Source of the DNA: Boswellia sacra
Taxonomy: Eukaryota; Streptophyta; Magnoliopsida; Sapindales; Burseraceae
Direction of reading: 5' to 3'
Assembly: GCA_013180625.2 (NCBI GenBank)
Contig: SNVD02015994.1
Coordinates: 60,122-124,121 of the forward strand
Length of the DNA stretch: 64,000 nucleotides
Numbering within the stretch: the first letter of the stretch is position 1; each line of letters starts with the position of its first letter. The position numbers were made by a program, and so were the translations under genes. Below, one piece after another: positions 11,462 to 24,243 of the stretch. The notes under the pieces are model-generated. The model was not told where the DNA came from. It worked only from the letters and a program-made list of their open reading frames with translations, and searched no databases.

Positions 11462-13303
11462 TGTTAGCCCTAAGGCTACATGATAATTTTGATGATAACA
11501 ATACACATTGATTTATTGTGATTTACTAACATGTTTATTTATGTGCAAGAGTAATATCATTAAAATAATTGTAAAATCAATAAGAGGCTTATTAAAATGA
11601 AGTGTTGAAGCTAAGGAGAAGACTACATGTTAAAGGCACCAAAGTTTAATAACAAGGTTTGATTCAAGGAATGTGACACATAAGCAATGTTCAATCAATT
11701 GGTAATATATTTCTCTACAGATGTCCAAATGATGTGATTCTTAAGTCTTTGGAAAGCTTACTCAATTTATAACATTTCATATGTTTTAAAGAAATTCAAA
11801 TTTCAAGTGTAAGGTTGTCCAAATCGTCATGCAAATTGAAAGACAAATGGAAGCAACTGACATGAGCACCGAATACTCTTTTGGATATATATTGAGCTAG
11901 AAAAATCAAAATAACTTGATTCTTATGGCATTGGAAAGAGGACTTAATGAGGCACATTTCATATGTTTTGAAGAAATTCAAATTTCAAATGCAAGGCTGA
12001 CATAATTGACATGAAATTTGGTGGACTGACACAGAGAATAAAAATTAACTCACATGAGCACCGAATGGTGTTTTGGCCATATCTTAAGATAGAGATATTC
12101 AAATGCTTTTAATCTTAATGTTTTGGAAAGCTTAGTCAAATATGAAGATCTTTTATGTTTTGAAGAAATTCAAATTTCAAATGGAAGGCTGACAGAATTA
12201 TCATTCAAGTCAGTGGACAGACACATGGAAGAAAAATCAAGTCACTTGAGCACCGAATGGTGTTTTGGCCATATATTGAGCTACAGATATCCAAATGACT
12301 TGGTTCTTGATGCGTTGGAAAGCTTATTCAAATGTGCAGATCTTTTATGTTTTATAGATTTTCAAATTTCAAACGGAACATTGACAAAATGGCAGACAAG
12401 ATTACGGTTTTTATGGTGGGCAGAAAATTTGGAGATGGTGTCTTCACTTGATTAAGTTCATCTCATTTGCCTATAAAAGGAGCCATTCTCCCATGCATTC
12501 AACAAGTGCAAGAGAAGCATTTTATCAAGCAAAAAAGCCAAGAGAAATATCAAGTTTATAGAGCTTTTATATTCGTTATCTACTCTTTGAAGAGAGTTGT
12601 ACTTTTGTTGTAAAAATTTTCTTTGTTCTTGTATTGTGGTGAGAGTGAGATCTTCTTGTAAAGGATAAAAGTTATTCTTGAGAGAACTCTTTCCTTGGTG
12701 AGTTTGTTCATCAAGAAGAACTCTTGGTGTGGTGTTATCAAGAGTTGAAGGAAGTTTCCTTGGCGAGGTTGTTCATCAAGAAGAACTCTTGGTGTGGTGT
12801 GATCAAGAGTTGAAGAAAGTTGCCTTGGTGAGATTGTTCATCAAGAAGAACTCTTGGTGTGGTGTTATCAAGAGTTGAAAGAAGTTGTCTTGGTGAGGTT
12901 GTTCATCAAGAAGAACTCTTGGTGTGGTGTTATCAAGGGTTGAACGAAAAAGTCTTGGTGAGGTTGTTCATCAAGCAAGTTGTAAAAATTTCTACAACTT
13001 AGTGGAAAGCTTAGCTCGTGGAGCTAGGAGCCCGTGGACGTAGGCAAGGTTTGCCGAACCATGTACATCGAGTTTGCACTCTCTCTATCCCTATCCTCTT
13101 TACATTTACTTGCACTTGTGATTGTTCTTTATTCCCATTCTCTTGATTGCATCTTTGATAAATTCTAATTTCATCTTCTTCACCTTTATTCTCAAAGAAA
13201 GAGTGAACTAATTTTTGATCTTTCAAGAAAAGTTTTCTAAATCCGTTTTGATAAATAAAAGCCCAATTCACCCTCCTCTTGGGTTGCCATACCTGGGTCA
13301 ACA
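11462..13303 (+). repeat. 3' LTR of B1
   Basis: 1842 bp, TGTTAGCCC to GGGTCAACA, following the polypurine tract. It carries the same internal 189-bp and 64-bp arrays as the 5' copy. Confidence 0.92.
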
Positions 13304-13308
13304 ATAGA
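13304..13308. repeat. Target-site duplication of B1, right copy (ATAGA)
   Basis: Exact match to 4549-4553. After it the A1 LTR continues. Confidence 0.92.
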
Positions 13309-13343
13309 TTGATACTTGGTGGACATATGGCATTGTCCTAACA
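13309..13343 (-). repeat. 5' LTR of A1, terminal 35 bp
   Basis: The complement begins TGTTAGGACAATGCC, the A-family LTR start (compare 24244). It is separated from the rest of the LTR only by B1. Confidence 0.85.
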
Positions 13344-13530
13344 GGAACTATTATAGTGGGCATTAGAGTTTGTATTTTTATATTACGTTAAAAGATATTA
13401 GCTCTCCTAGTGTAAGCTCTTTATTATTTATTCAGCTAGATGCCACCTTGAGTATCTTCCTCTTGGAGACAAATTACCCCAAATATTACGTGATGTCCTT
13501 CTTTTATTACTACAATAAATTATACTTTTA
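13344..13530. other. Unclassified single-copy-looking spacer
   Basis: 187 bp upstream of A1. No reading frame or repeat is recognised. It is the pre-insertion context shared by A1 and the MITE. Confidence 0.5.
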
Positions 13531-14137
13531 GGGTGTGTTTGTTTAACAGATTAGGATGGCATAGGATAGTACTAAGCTGTCATTTTGCACTTATCCCATG
13601 TTTGGGCAATTTTTTTATTGTATAGGATTAGATAACGAGGAGCAATGTAGGCGTTCATTTGAAAAAAAAAAAGTAACCCCTTGCTTGACCATGGGTTAAT
13701 GTGGGAAAAGCACAAACAGAGATCTAAGCTCTCTTTAAAGCAAAGGTAATATAAATAATAAATTAAATAAAATTCTATAATAATAATTAAATTATTATAT
13801 TATATATAATTAATGATTAACAAAATTTCAAATATAAAATAGTATATTTCATTTTATTACTAATTATAACATTTTTAATAAAATATCTTACTTTTATTTT
13901 TATAATTTAAAAAATTAAAATTTTATTAATATAATAAATTAATATTATTTAGTTATTTATAGTGATTAAATAAATATAATATTTAAATTTAAGTTTATAA
14001 ATATTATGGAATCCCATATGGTCAAAATTAACCAAACATTGCACATCATTATATATTATTTAATGCTATCCAATCACACTCAATATAATACGATCTTAAA
14101 AAGTTAAACAATCTAATATGGTGCACTAAACGCACCC
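13531..14137. mobile_element. Tourist/PIF-Harbinger-like MITE
   Basis: 607-bp non-coding AT-rich element with terminal inverted repeats GGGTGTGTTTG (13531) and the complement GGGTGCGTTTA (ending 14137). It is flanked on both sides by TTA (13528-13530, 14138-14140). Three-base TTA duplications with GGG-ended repeats are typical of PIF/Harbinger MITEs. It has no coding capacity, so it would need a transposase supplied in trans. Confidence 0.78.
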
Positions 14138-14140
14138 TTA

Positions 14141-15047
14141 AGGAGTGATTCTTTTTCCATCTGAAGTTTGAATTTCAATGAATCTCAAACTTCATAATTT
14201 TTTATGCCGCTTATTTTTTGGACTAAACACTTTTTCTCAAATAAAAATATATGAGTAGAAAAAGCTATATTTTCTAGATTTTATCTAAATGAGGAAAAAT
14301 CTGAACGGATTATCTATTTTTATGTTCTAAAATACCCTTGATAATTTTAATTAATTTCTATTTTGTAAATTCCTTACAATCCTTTCCTAATCCTAAACTC
14401 TTTTGTGAACTTGATCTTTGAACCCCTTAAGCAAATCTTTCAAGCATCAAATTAATCTTTTGTTTTTAATTATTTTATTGTTAAAATAATTTTTTGAATA
14501 CTCATTTGTTATTTTTAATTACATAGTAAATAAAAAAATTTCATATTATATGTGAGACACATTAATTAAAAATATCATTTGTTATGGCACTATGGTATTC
14601 TAATTTCAATTTTGTTGAATTAATTATTTACAAATGTTTATATAACATATACAATGTACAAAACATATGATGTTAAATAAGGACATATATGTCACATTGT
14701 TAGCTTTTAGATTTTTTTTGTTATTAAAAATAAATAACTTAAGACTAATTATTAGATCTTAAAAAATCAAAAAATAAACATATCATTGATATATTTGTAT
14801 TTAGAACTATTCGAATTTTAGTCAAATTCATATTCATTTAAATTTCAGACAAAAAAAAATCTCTCCCTCAGTGACAAAGTTTTAGTCACGAACTAAAATT
14901 CCGTCACAAGAGATATTGTTTAACGACAATGTATAGAGTTTACCACTAACACCAATAAAGCAATATGTATTAGTCACCAAATTTTACTCGTTACTAATGT
15001 TTGTTAATATTGTCAATTAGTGATAAAAATAAAAATAAAAATAAAAA
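14141..15047. other. AT-rich unclassified DNA, possible DNA-transposon remnant at the right
   Basis: No reading frame is recognised. At 14868-14915 short inverted GTGAC motifs occur (GTGACAAAGTTTTAGTCAC, then TCCGTCAC), resembling the subterminal repeats of some CACTA or Mutator elements. A2 inserted next to this, and related GTCAC-type motifs appear again after it near 25220-25250. Confidence 0.4.
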
Positions 15048-15052
15048 TTTTG

Positions 15053-15860
15053 TGTTAAGACAATGCGACATGGACTACCATGTATCCTAGTCAATCTATG
15101 TGGTATTGATGTGTTAACATTTTGAGAGTAAATAAATCTTGTAATATTTTATTTTACTTTCCTATTTTGAACTAATTCAATTATATGTAACTTAACTAGA
15201 TATTATTTTCCAGGATTTGGATTTACATTAAGAAAGTATTGATTTTATCTCATTTTAAGAATTGATTTATATTTTATTTATTTACTCAATATCCTAATAT
15301 GATTTGGCTTTCTTATATTTGCAAGATTTACAAGATAATTACAATTAGGAAAGATCTTGAAGAATCCTTGCTCAATAAGGAAAGTTTACTGTATATAACT
15401 AAGAAGTCTTTTACTTATGTTCAGTAACGTGTTTGTGAGCAAGTTGTATGAGTTTAGCTTCAATAGTGATAAGTATTATTCACTTATCATGATTGTGATT
15501 AACTAGAAGGGTGGGGTTATCTCATTGGGAACTTGTAATAAAATTTGAGAGTGACTCAAATTATGGGGAATGCAATGAGGAAAGAGCTGGTTTGCTATAA
15601 ATGGAGTTCTAGATTATTAGAATGTCGTTTATATAGGATAGGCGAGTGTAAGTGAACAAGGAGTTCATCAATTGTAAAGTCCTAGTCCTTATAAACGTGA
15701 ATATTATAGTAAATTGTAGCTTCGTTGCCTGTTGATGTAGGCTAATTATAGCGAAACCATGTAAAACTCCAATGTACAATTTTATTTATGTTTTTTTATA
15801 ATTTATATAACTACAATAGTTCTGTATTACGTAACTACATCTGTAACTTCAGAACTTACA
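15053..15860 (+). repeat. 5' LTR of A2
   Basis: 808 bp, TGTTAAGACAATGC to GAACTTACA. It aligns by eye with 24244-25101 through its length; the 3' copy is longer partly through a 62-bp internal duplication. Confidence 0.85.
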
Positions 15861-15874
15861 ATTAGTATCAGAGT
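15861..15874 (+). promoter_or_regulatory. Primer binding site of A2 (degenerate)
   Basis: ATTAGTATCAGAGT follows the LTR end directly, a mutated form of TGGTATCAGAGC (initiator tRNA-Met). Confidence 0.65.
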
Positions 15875-15919
15875 AGAAAACTACCATACTTGTGTAGATC
15901 CTGTCATTGTTCTCAAGCT

Positions 15920-17715
15920 ATGGATTTTCATTAGCATAGAGGATCAATTAATCATCCACCTCTTCTCTATGAAAGCAATTATGGGTACTATAAGGCTAAG
16001 ATGAAGTTCTTTCTTAAAGCAATGAGAGGGTGTGGAAAACTGTTGTTTATGGTTAGAGTCCACCTACTCAAGTTAATCAAGACGGTGCCAAAGTTGTGAA
16101 AGAATAATCAACTTGGAATCAGCAAGATTAAGCAGCTTAATGGAATTCTAAAATCATTCATTCCTTTTCAGTGCAGTCAATCTAAAAGCATACAATGTTA
16201 TTTCTTCTTGCATGTTAGCCAAAGATGCTTGAGAGAGAATTCAAAACAAATATGAAGGGATTGCATCAGTTAAGAAAACTAAAATCTTGATGCTTGCCTC
16301 TCAATTTAACAAAATCAAAATGTAAGAAGATGAGACAGACTTACAATTCTATGCAAGACTTTGTGAGATAACAAATGTTGTAGCTTTGTTGGTGAAGACT
16401 TATAGTGATGCTGATGTTGTTCTAAAGATACTCAATTCATTACCTGAGAAATATCAAGCCAAAACTACTATTGTTGCTGATATTCAGAACCTTGATAAGC
16501 TAAAAATCGATGAGCTATGAGGATCACTTCAGTCTTATGAGATGACATTCATACTACAAATCAAGAAAAACAAATCTATTGCTCTAGCAGCCTTTTCATC
16601 AAAAGTTGTTGAAGATGATGACAATTTAGAAATCTCAGATGATCAATAAGTGGCTTTAATGGTGAGAAACTTTAAGAAACTTCTTCAGAAAATTTCCAAA
16701 AAGAAGAATTGGTTTAAGGGTCAGAAAGAAGAGAAAAATGTAGTTGACTTTAAGAGATTTAACAAAGAACCTGAGAAGAAACTCAAGTATAGTGTTTTGA
16801 ATGCTCAAGATTTGGGCAAATCAAGTCTGAATGTGCAAATTTAAAGAAGAAAGGCAGAGGATTAAATGTTACTTGGAGTGATAGTGACTCTAAAAGTGGC
16901 AAAGATGAGCATGACATCTGAATGGTTTTATTGCATTTGTTGCATCTACATTAGACAAAGGAAAGGGAGTCATATCAAAGACAACTAGATCAGTTACAAC
17001 TAATGTAACTAATGATGCTGATACTGAATCTATTTTTATTCTAACTTATTAATGAAGAACTGTAGGTATACAACAATCTTCATCATGCCTGGGAAATAGA
17101 AATTCAAAACAACAAAAAAAAAATGAGAAGAGAATACAAGAGTTGATTAAAGAGATCAAAATTGTCACATGTGAGAAAGTGTTTTTAAAAGAAAATGTTG
17201 TTGAACTTGACACAACTATTGAGAAACTGAAATTGGAGTTGGCTGAGAAAGATGAGTTCATAAAGAAACATAAGGCCTCTATTCAGTGTCTATCAAAAGG
17301 AACCAAAAAGCTAGATGAAATTCTAGTTCAAGAGAGAAATAGCAATATCAAGCATGGATTGGGTTTTGAAGCTCAAAATCAAGCATCTTCTTCAAAAACA
17401 ACCTTTGTGAAAGCTTCTAAATCAAAGACCTCATAGTAATCAGAGTCCTTAATGAAGTCACAATCATCAAAGTCTGATATCTTAAGCAAATTCAAAAAAT
17501 CTAGTAAAGGAACCACAAGTTCAGGTAAAAACTCTTCCTCTAAAAGTTTTAAGAATTCATTTCATAGTGCATCATCACATTTTGTTAAATCCACGATGTC
17601 TGTGATTAGAAAATTTTTGCCAACATGTTACCTTTGTGGTGTTAAAGGACATATTAGGCTTAGATGCCACAAACTGAATAATTTGCTATATCAAAATGAA
17701 CAACAGCATAGGTAG
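15920..17715 (+). pseudogene. gag of A2
   Basis: Begins with ATG at 15920 and an N-terminal HPPLLYESNYGYYKAKM, the copia gag signature seen as PPFFNGSDYSYWKTRM in B1. The capsid-like region is broken by stops through 16640. Then follow a basic segment, a coiled coil (17143-17436, 97 aa) and a Ser/Lys-rich tract. The complete zinc knuckle CYLCGVKGHIRLRC (CX2CX4HX4C) starts at 17626. An earlier knuckle near 16795 has lost its cysteines. Frameshifts separate these parts. Confidence 0.78.
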
Positions 17716-17819
17716 TCTCATAACACATAACACAAATAACATATAAAGCACAACAAAACTGGGTTAAAAAAACACAGACAAATGTTATGTTGCCTTATCT
17801 GTTTTGAATGCATTCACTA

Positions 17820-20800
17820 ATGATTCTTGGTACTTTGATAGGTGATGCTCAAGACATATGATAGGTAATAAAGACCTGCTGAAAAATTTTCAATTATGCA
17901 GTTGAGGTTCAATCACATTTGGATATGGTGCCAAAAGCAAAGTAATAGGTAAGGTATATTGTCTGTTGACGGTTTACCTGAGTTTACTAGTGTTCTTTAT
18001 GTTGCAGGTCTTAAAGTTAATTTACTCAGTGTTTGTTAGATTTGTGATGATAAATATACTGTTGAGTTTAATAAGAATAAGTGTATGGTTCTTGATTCCA
18101 ATAAGAATTGCATTCTTGAAGGTCATAGGTGTAATGACAGTTGTTATTTATTTATTAACTAAATTGAGTGCATTACATGTTAACACTTCTAAGATTGAAC
18201 TATGACATCAAAGACTCAGTCACGTGAATTATAAAGACTTAGTTAAATTAACTAAGACTGGTGCAGTCAGAGGAGTACTTAAGTTTAAACATAGACTTGA
18301 CATTGTGTGTGGTCCTTGTCAAAAGGGTAAGCAAATTAAAAGTGCACATGCTTCTAATTCTTTTCTTGGTACTTCAAAGATTCTTGAACTATTACATATG
18401 GATCTCATGGACCCAATGCAAGTTTATAGCATTGCAGGGAAAAGGTATGTTTTTGTTTGTGTAGATGACTATTCAAGGTATACTTGGATAGATTTTGTTA
18501 AAGAGACATTTGATACATTTGATGTGTTTAAAAACTTATGTGTCAGGTTGTAAAATGACCAGAAGAGAAACATTAAAAGAATTATTAGAATTAGAAGCGA
18601 TGATGGGAAAGAATTTGAAAATGAGAGTTATACAGATTTTTGTAAACTTCATGGCATCAATGATGAATTCTCTGCTCCAAAGACACCTGAACAGAACACA
18701 GTAGTGGAGAGGAGGAACAGAACATTATAAGAAATTGCTCGAGTGATATTGAATGCAAGAAGCTTATAAAGAGGCTTTGGACAGAGGCAATCAATACAAC
18801 ATGCTACATCATCAATAGAGTTTTCTTATGACCAAGAACCTGTCAAACACCTTATAAGCTGTTGAAAATGACAAAGCCTAACCTTAAATATTTCCATGTA
18901 TTTGGTTAGAGGTGTTATATCCTCAACGACAGAGAACAACTTGGCAAATTTGATGCCAGAAATGATGATAGTGTTTTTATTGGTTATTCATTGAATAACA
19001 AAGCATATAGGATCTATAGTATGAGAATTGAAAACATTATGGAATCTACAAATGTTGTGTTTGATGACTTTAATGATTTTGTAGAGTTTTCACATGAAGA
19101 AGCCATATAAAGTCTTGAAGAACCTACTAGTAGAACTAGAACAGATTCTACAAAAAACACAATACTAGTCACAGAGAATAAAATTGCAAAAGTTAAGACA
19201 AATGAGACTGAAATGTCTATCAGCATTGATTTGAGCAAAGATGAAATCAGAATTGATGAGAAGACCAAGGATCCCCCAACTTGGATTCAAAAAACACATC
19301 CTACCACTTCTGTCATTGGAAGTTTAAAAGGTGGAGTTAAAACCAGAAGTAAGGTAAGGAATCAGACAAATTTTTCTTGCTATGTATCACTTGTAGAACC
19401 TCAATCTGTGAATGATGCTCTTAAGGAAGAAGCTTGGATTCAAGCAATGCAAGATGAGCTGAATCAATTTGAAAGAAATTAAGTTTTCACTTTAGTTTCT
19501 AGACCTGAAAACACTAATGTCTTGGAACTAAATGGATTTTTAATTATAAAAGTGATGAAAATGGATAAGTATTAGGAATAAGGCTAGATTAATTGCTTAA
19601 GGTACACACAAATTGAGGGAATAGACTTTGATGAAACCTTTGCACTTATGGCTAGGTTAGAATCTATTAGGTTATTGCTTGCTATTGCCTATTTGTTAAA
19701 CTCCAGACTCTTTGAAATGGACGTTAAAACAACTTTTCTGAATGGCATTTTAAATGAGAAAGCTTTTATTGAACAATCAAAAGGCTTTGTTGATCTTAAG
19801 CACCTTTCTTATGTTTACAAACTGAAAAAGGCTCAGTATGGTCTAAAATAAGCTCCAAGAGCTTGGTACGAAAGGCTTACAACCTTTCTCCTTGGTAAGG
19901 GATATACTAGAGGTAGCAATGACAAAACCTTGTTCATAAAGCATGCATCTAAGTATATTATTGTGGCTCAAATCTATGTTGATAAGATAGTGTTTGGTTT
20001 TACACTTGATGATAAAACTAATGAATTTGCTAAGCTTATGCAAGGAGAATTTGAGATGAGTATGGTAGATGAACTAACTTTTTTTCTTGGAATTCAAGTT
20101 AAACAACTTGATGATGGCATTTTCAACTCTCAAACTAAGTATGCAAAGCACTTAGTGAAAAGATTTAAAGTGGACAAGAGTAAACCAATAAGGACACCTA
20201 TTGCTACCAATCTCAAACTTTTAAACAACAATGTTGGAAATGATGTTGATCAAAGCCTGTACAAAAGCATGATTGGAAGTCTTCTATATCTTATAGCAAA
20301 CAGAATTGATATCAGTTTTAGTGTAGGTTTATGCGCACGATTCCAGTCACGTCCAAAAGAATAATATCTATCAGCAGTTAAAAGGATAATCAAGTATGCT
20401 CGAGGGACTACATAATATGGAATTTGGTTTTCTAAAGACACAAATTCATCTCTTGCAGATTACAATGATGTTGATTGGGCTGGCAATGTGGATGATAAAA
20501 AGATTATTCTATCTTGGAAAAAACTTGGTGGCTTGGCACAACAAGAAACATAACTCAATTTCACTTTCTACTGATGAGGCTGAGTAGATTGCTGCTAGTA
20601 GCTGCTGTACTTAATTGCTGTGGATGAAACAAATGTTGAAAGACTATAGCATCACTCAAGAATCCATGACTATCTTTTGCGATAACACAAGTGCAATTAA
20701 CATCTCCAAAAATCCTGTCCAACACTCAATAATTAAACACATAGATATTAGGTACCATTTCATTAGAGAGTTAGTTGAATTTAGAATAGTCCACATTGAG

Positions 20801-20890
20801 CACATTTCAACTAAAAACCAACTAGCTAATTAGTTTATCAAGGCACTAGACTTATCAAGATTTGAAAAGCTGAGAAAGGTTGGTGTGTGT
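17820..20890 (+). pseudogene. pol of A2
   Basis: Protease remnant reads WYFDR-stop-CSRHMIG (17826-17870), with the catalytic DSG lost. Integrase: zinc-binding end CGPCQKGKQ near 18310, core HMDLMDP and VDDYSRYTW (18395-18490), then heavily broken to YRIYS near 19010. A linker follows. Reverse transcriptase runs about 19420-20360, with [11 protein letters not shown] followed by a stop. The catalytic motif is YVDK at about 19975, so the second Asp codon has changed. RNase H: DNTSAINISKN (20683-20715) and the closing block near 20850. At least eight stops or shifts. Confidence 0.82.
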
Positions 20891-21739
20891 AAGTTACATG
20901 ATTGAACACTGCCTCAATCACATATAAGGTATCTGAAACATCATGAAATTTCTTTGAACTTTGCATTTTTGAGCTGTTTGGGTTCAAATTCAGTGCTTTT
21001 TCATTGTTGTTTCTAATTGATAAAGTTTTATTGTAAATGTAGAAAGGGCTACCTGTATACGCTAAGTGAAAGCCATATGTTGAAAGCAATTCATGTGTAT
21101 CTAAGAAATATGCTTAGATTGCCCATTTAACATGAAAAAGGCTACCAGCATACATGAGTGAAAGCCACTGTATTTGCGTTTAATTTCAATTGAGATCAAT
21201 TTTTGTGTATTTTGGAGATATGTTGAGATTGACCACTTCATTGAAATTTGATTTATGTGACAATGCAGTATTCTAAGTTTAATTTATTGAATATTTATGC
21301 AGCTTCAAAAATGACTTGTTAAAATAAATTACATGATGTCAGGATGTTATAGTCACGATTGAGATAACAAGTGCAGTTATGTTATGCATGACTGTTGTTT
21401 TATTTTCTTCCTAACTCAGCTGTGTAATTGATTATGTGAGTTACAAGTGTACAAGAAGAACACATCAGTAAAGAAGGTTTAAAATTGAAACTGTGTGTAA
21501 GTGGCAGGACTTATCAAATAACTTTCTCTACATTTATTTCACATAAATGCCTAAATCTTTGTGATTTAGTTTCTTGAGGACAAATTTCAAAAATTAAAAT
21601 TTTGTTTTAAGGGAGAGTTTTGAAATTGTGGTTATACAAATATATTTATGATTCTTGATTAAGCGAAAATTTTAAACCTCCTCTGATAGGGCTTTTTACA
21701 TTGCAACTTTAGTTTGCCAAAATCGGACAAAACCTCCGA
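20891..21739. other. Non-coding region between pol and third frame of A2
   Basis: About 850 bp without a supported reading frame. The repeated phrases GAAAGCCATATGTTGAAAG (21068) and GAAAGCCACTGTATTTG (21163) suggest a weak internal duplication of about 100 bp. Confidence 0.5.
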
Positions 21740-23685
21740 TCTCAGTCAAGAATGATGGAACCAGCCCTGCAAGATTCTCTTTCATAGTCACCGTCATAGG
21801 GACCACCACCGGAGGAGTCACCACCGACTCAACCAGAAACTTAAGAAAATGTTGATCCTTCATAAGAGCCTGAACAAGGTTTAAATAATGATCAAGAAGA
21901 CTTAGAGGCACGGAATGATGAAGAAACCGAGTTGTCTAGCCATGATGATACAGCCAAAGGTGAAGATTTCAACATTCATATGAATCAGTTTGATATTCTT
22001 AAAGGATTCAATCCCATTGAAAGCAAGTTTGCTTATAAAGAAATCAAGGAAAGACATGATGATTACATTGTACCAAGGGAGCTCTAGAAGGAACGATTTG
22101 TCAAGGTGGAACCTTTGCCATATATTCTTTTGATGCTCTTCTTTAGGACCGATAGTGGAGTAAGTTTATAACTCAATTTCAACTTCCTGCTGCTTCTTTA
22201 ATTAGAGAATTCTATGCAAATGTGGTGGATGATATTAATGAAGCTTCAAATGTTAGATATCATCTAGTTTACTATAAGGAAAATATGTTTACTTTTCTCC
22301 AAATGTTATCACTAACTTTCTACAGATACCTAGGGGTGTTGATCATGATATCTATTATTTGAGAATCACAAAGAATGTTGTATGGAAAGAACTGGCTGGC
22401 CATACCATCAAGGGCCAAGAACAGATTACTCAATCTCAATTGTTGCCTAGGTATAGAATTTTGAACAAGATCGCTAGATATAACTGGACCCCAACTTCTC
22501 ATTCAACTGCTATTAGTCTTAACAAAGCTAAGTTTTTATACTGTTTAGGCAAGAATTAGAGGATTAATTTGGGAATATGGATCTATGATTACATAGTTGC
22601 TACTGCTAAACACCATTCCCAAAGGTTATATGTTCCTTGTCTCATAAGCTAATGATGTTATTAAACCTCTTAAGTCTCTTATCACAAGTGATTTTAGGAA
22701 AAGAGTAAGGGAACAACAGAGATAGGATGATGAGGAGGATTTTCAAAAAGAAATTGATGTTGAAGCTGAAGAAGAAGATGAAGAGGAAGTTGATCCTCCT
22801 CCAATAAGGGTTAAGATGACCATTAAGCAATCTTTAGAATCTATGCAGGATACTCCGCAAACATTGTCTAATAGTCTTGCTTCAGTTTTACAGCAACAAC
22901 AATAGATTTTGGTTAACCAATAGAAACTCATGGAGCAGCAAAAAGAGAATGATGCAAAAGTGCAAGGTCATCATGAATTTTTGTTGAAGCATTTTGCAAG
23001 TTTCTCTTCAATAGGACAAGCTCCAGCTACTGGAGGTCTTTCCACCTCTAAAGTTCACATAAGCCATTCACCTATTGTATCTATACAATAAGAACCTCCA
23101 ATTATTTCTTTTCCCTTAACTACACAAAAAGAATCAGTCATTCCCATTACTTCTACTGAAATTATAGTTTTTCAATCATCAGTTCTAGTTTTCACAACTG
23201 CAATAATCTCAATTAAAACTCCTGAAGAAGTTAAATCACCACCAACTACTCCAATTTGTGTTACTAATATAGAAATTATCACAACCATTCCAATTGACAT
23301 TCCACCTTCCCTTTTTCAAACTGAACCTCCTGCAGTTGATATCATTGCTCCAATCTCTCAACTAGTTGCTGAACAAGTTCCATCTCCAACTCAATCTACT
23401 ACAGCCTCTTATCGTTCATCCCTAACTTTAGCTAAAAAGGATACTTCTCTACCAACTGCTGCAGTTGCTTCACTTCTACAAATGCCTTTCCTTTCACCAG
23501 AAGTTACAGGTCAACAAGCTAAGGAGGTAGTTGAGACTCTAGCTACAATTACAGCCACTTCATCTAAGCACCCTACTTTAGTCCCTTCTCCAGCAACACC
23601 TTTAACAAGACAAATGCCAACGACAAGCGTTGGGTTTCTTAAGTCAGGATTCTTACCCAGAAAGTTTACCAGACACCACAAGTAG
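21740..23685 (+). pseudogene. Third reading frame of A2 (plant-transposon-protein-like, Pro/Thr-rich tail)
   Basis: Broken frame after pol on the element's strand. Pieces in order: FNIHMNQFDILKGFNPI (near 21970), KERFVKVEPLPY (22087), QLPAASLIREFYANVVDD (22180-22240), a frameshifted FSPNVITNFLQIPRGVDHD (22297-22350), YRILNKIARYNWTPTSHS (22452-22506) and LYVPCLI (22630). This order resembles the 'putative plant transposon protein' domain found in several plant retroelements, recalled and not searched. An acidic Glu-rich stretch, a Gln-rich stretch and a long Pro/Ser/Thr-rich region (23080-23685) follow, the last part open from 23482. Sireviruses carry an envelope-like gene at this place, but no membrane segment is evident here. 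Confidence 0.6.
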
Positions 23686-24227
23686 TGCTCTTTGGCACTT
23701 GGTGAAGAAAAAATTTGGAATAGATAGATGAAAATAGGTAAGTTTTGGGAAATGCTTTAAGACCTTACCTTTCAAAAAAAAAAAGTCAAGCAGAATTTGG
23801 AAGTCATTTGCAATTTGCTATCTTTTGGTTGCTGGTTATTGATTTACTATCTATTGGTTAGACCTTTTTTGTTTTTGATGTTTGTGTTATGGGGGAGCAA
23901 CACATACTCGGAGGAAGTACTGAACTACTTAGGAGAAGTATTGAACTCAGGGGGAGAAGATACTGTCTGTTTTATTTTGATGTTTTGAATTTAGTTGATT
24001 ACTTGTTTTGGAAATATACTGTCTATTTTACTTTGATGTTTTGAACTTTGTTGATTACTTGTTTTGACTTGGGCTGTATGAAGTTGATAAAGCTGATTGA
24101 ACAAAGTTCTTTTGCAGGATAATTTTTATAACTTCTTTAATGCAGTTCTGATTTGTTTCCCTGTTATAATAATGTTATTGCCAATAGATTTTATGGAGGT
24201 CATTTTACTTTGTGTTTTCTCATAAAA
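23686..24227. other. 3' untranslated region of A2
   Basis: Contains purine-rich GGGGGAG tracts near 23890 and 23951 and repeats of TACTTGTTTTG. No supported coding sequence. Confidence 0.5.
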
Positions 24228-24231
24228 TGCC

Positions 24232-24243
24232 AAAGAGGGAGAT
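24232..24243 (+). promoter_or_regulatory. Polypurine tract of A2
   Basis: AAAGAGGGAGAT directly before the 3' LTR start TGTTAGG; primes plus-strand synthesis. Confidence 0.8.

Larger units (their letters stand above)
4554..13303 (+). mobile_element. Complete Sirevirus-like copia element B1
   Basis: 8750-bp Ty1/copia retrotransposon with two 1842-bp LTRs, tRNA-Met primer site, gag, pol in the order protease-integrase-reverse transcriptase-RNase H, and polypurine tract. It is bounded by a perfect ATAGA duplication. Several AAGGGGGA tracts before the 3' LTR and a long coiled coil in gag point to the Sirevirus (SIRE/Maximus) lineage. Its pol has at least three frameshifts and two premature stops, so it cannot move on its own. 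It landed in the LTR of A1. Confidence 0.93.
1..13343 (-). mobile_element. Copia element A1 (partial, minus strand), split by B1
   Basis: Degraded Ty1/copia retrotransposon read on the minus strand. The order from high to low coordinates is 5' LTR, primer site, gag, a short integrase remnant, reverse transcriptase, RNase H. The 3' LTR lies left of the window. It is the same family as A2 (15053-25101): gag, coiled-coil and LTR ends align by eye. The whole 8.75-kb element B1 sits inside its 5' LTR. The 5' LTR resumes at 13309 and ends at 13343 in the complement of TGTTAGGACAATG, the family's LTR start. Coding content is full of stops and carries a large internal deletion, so it is dead. Confidence 0.85.
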
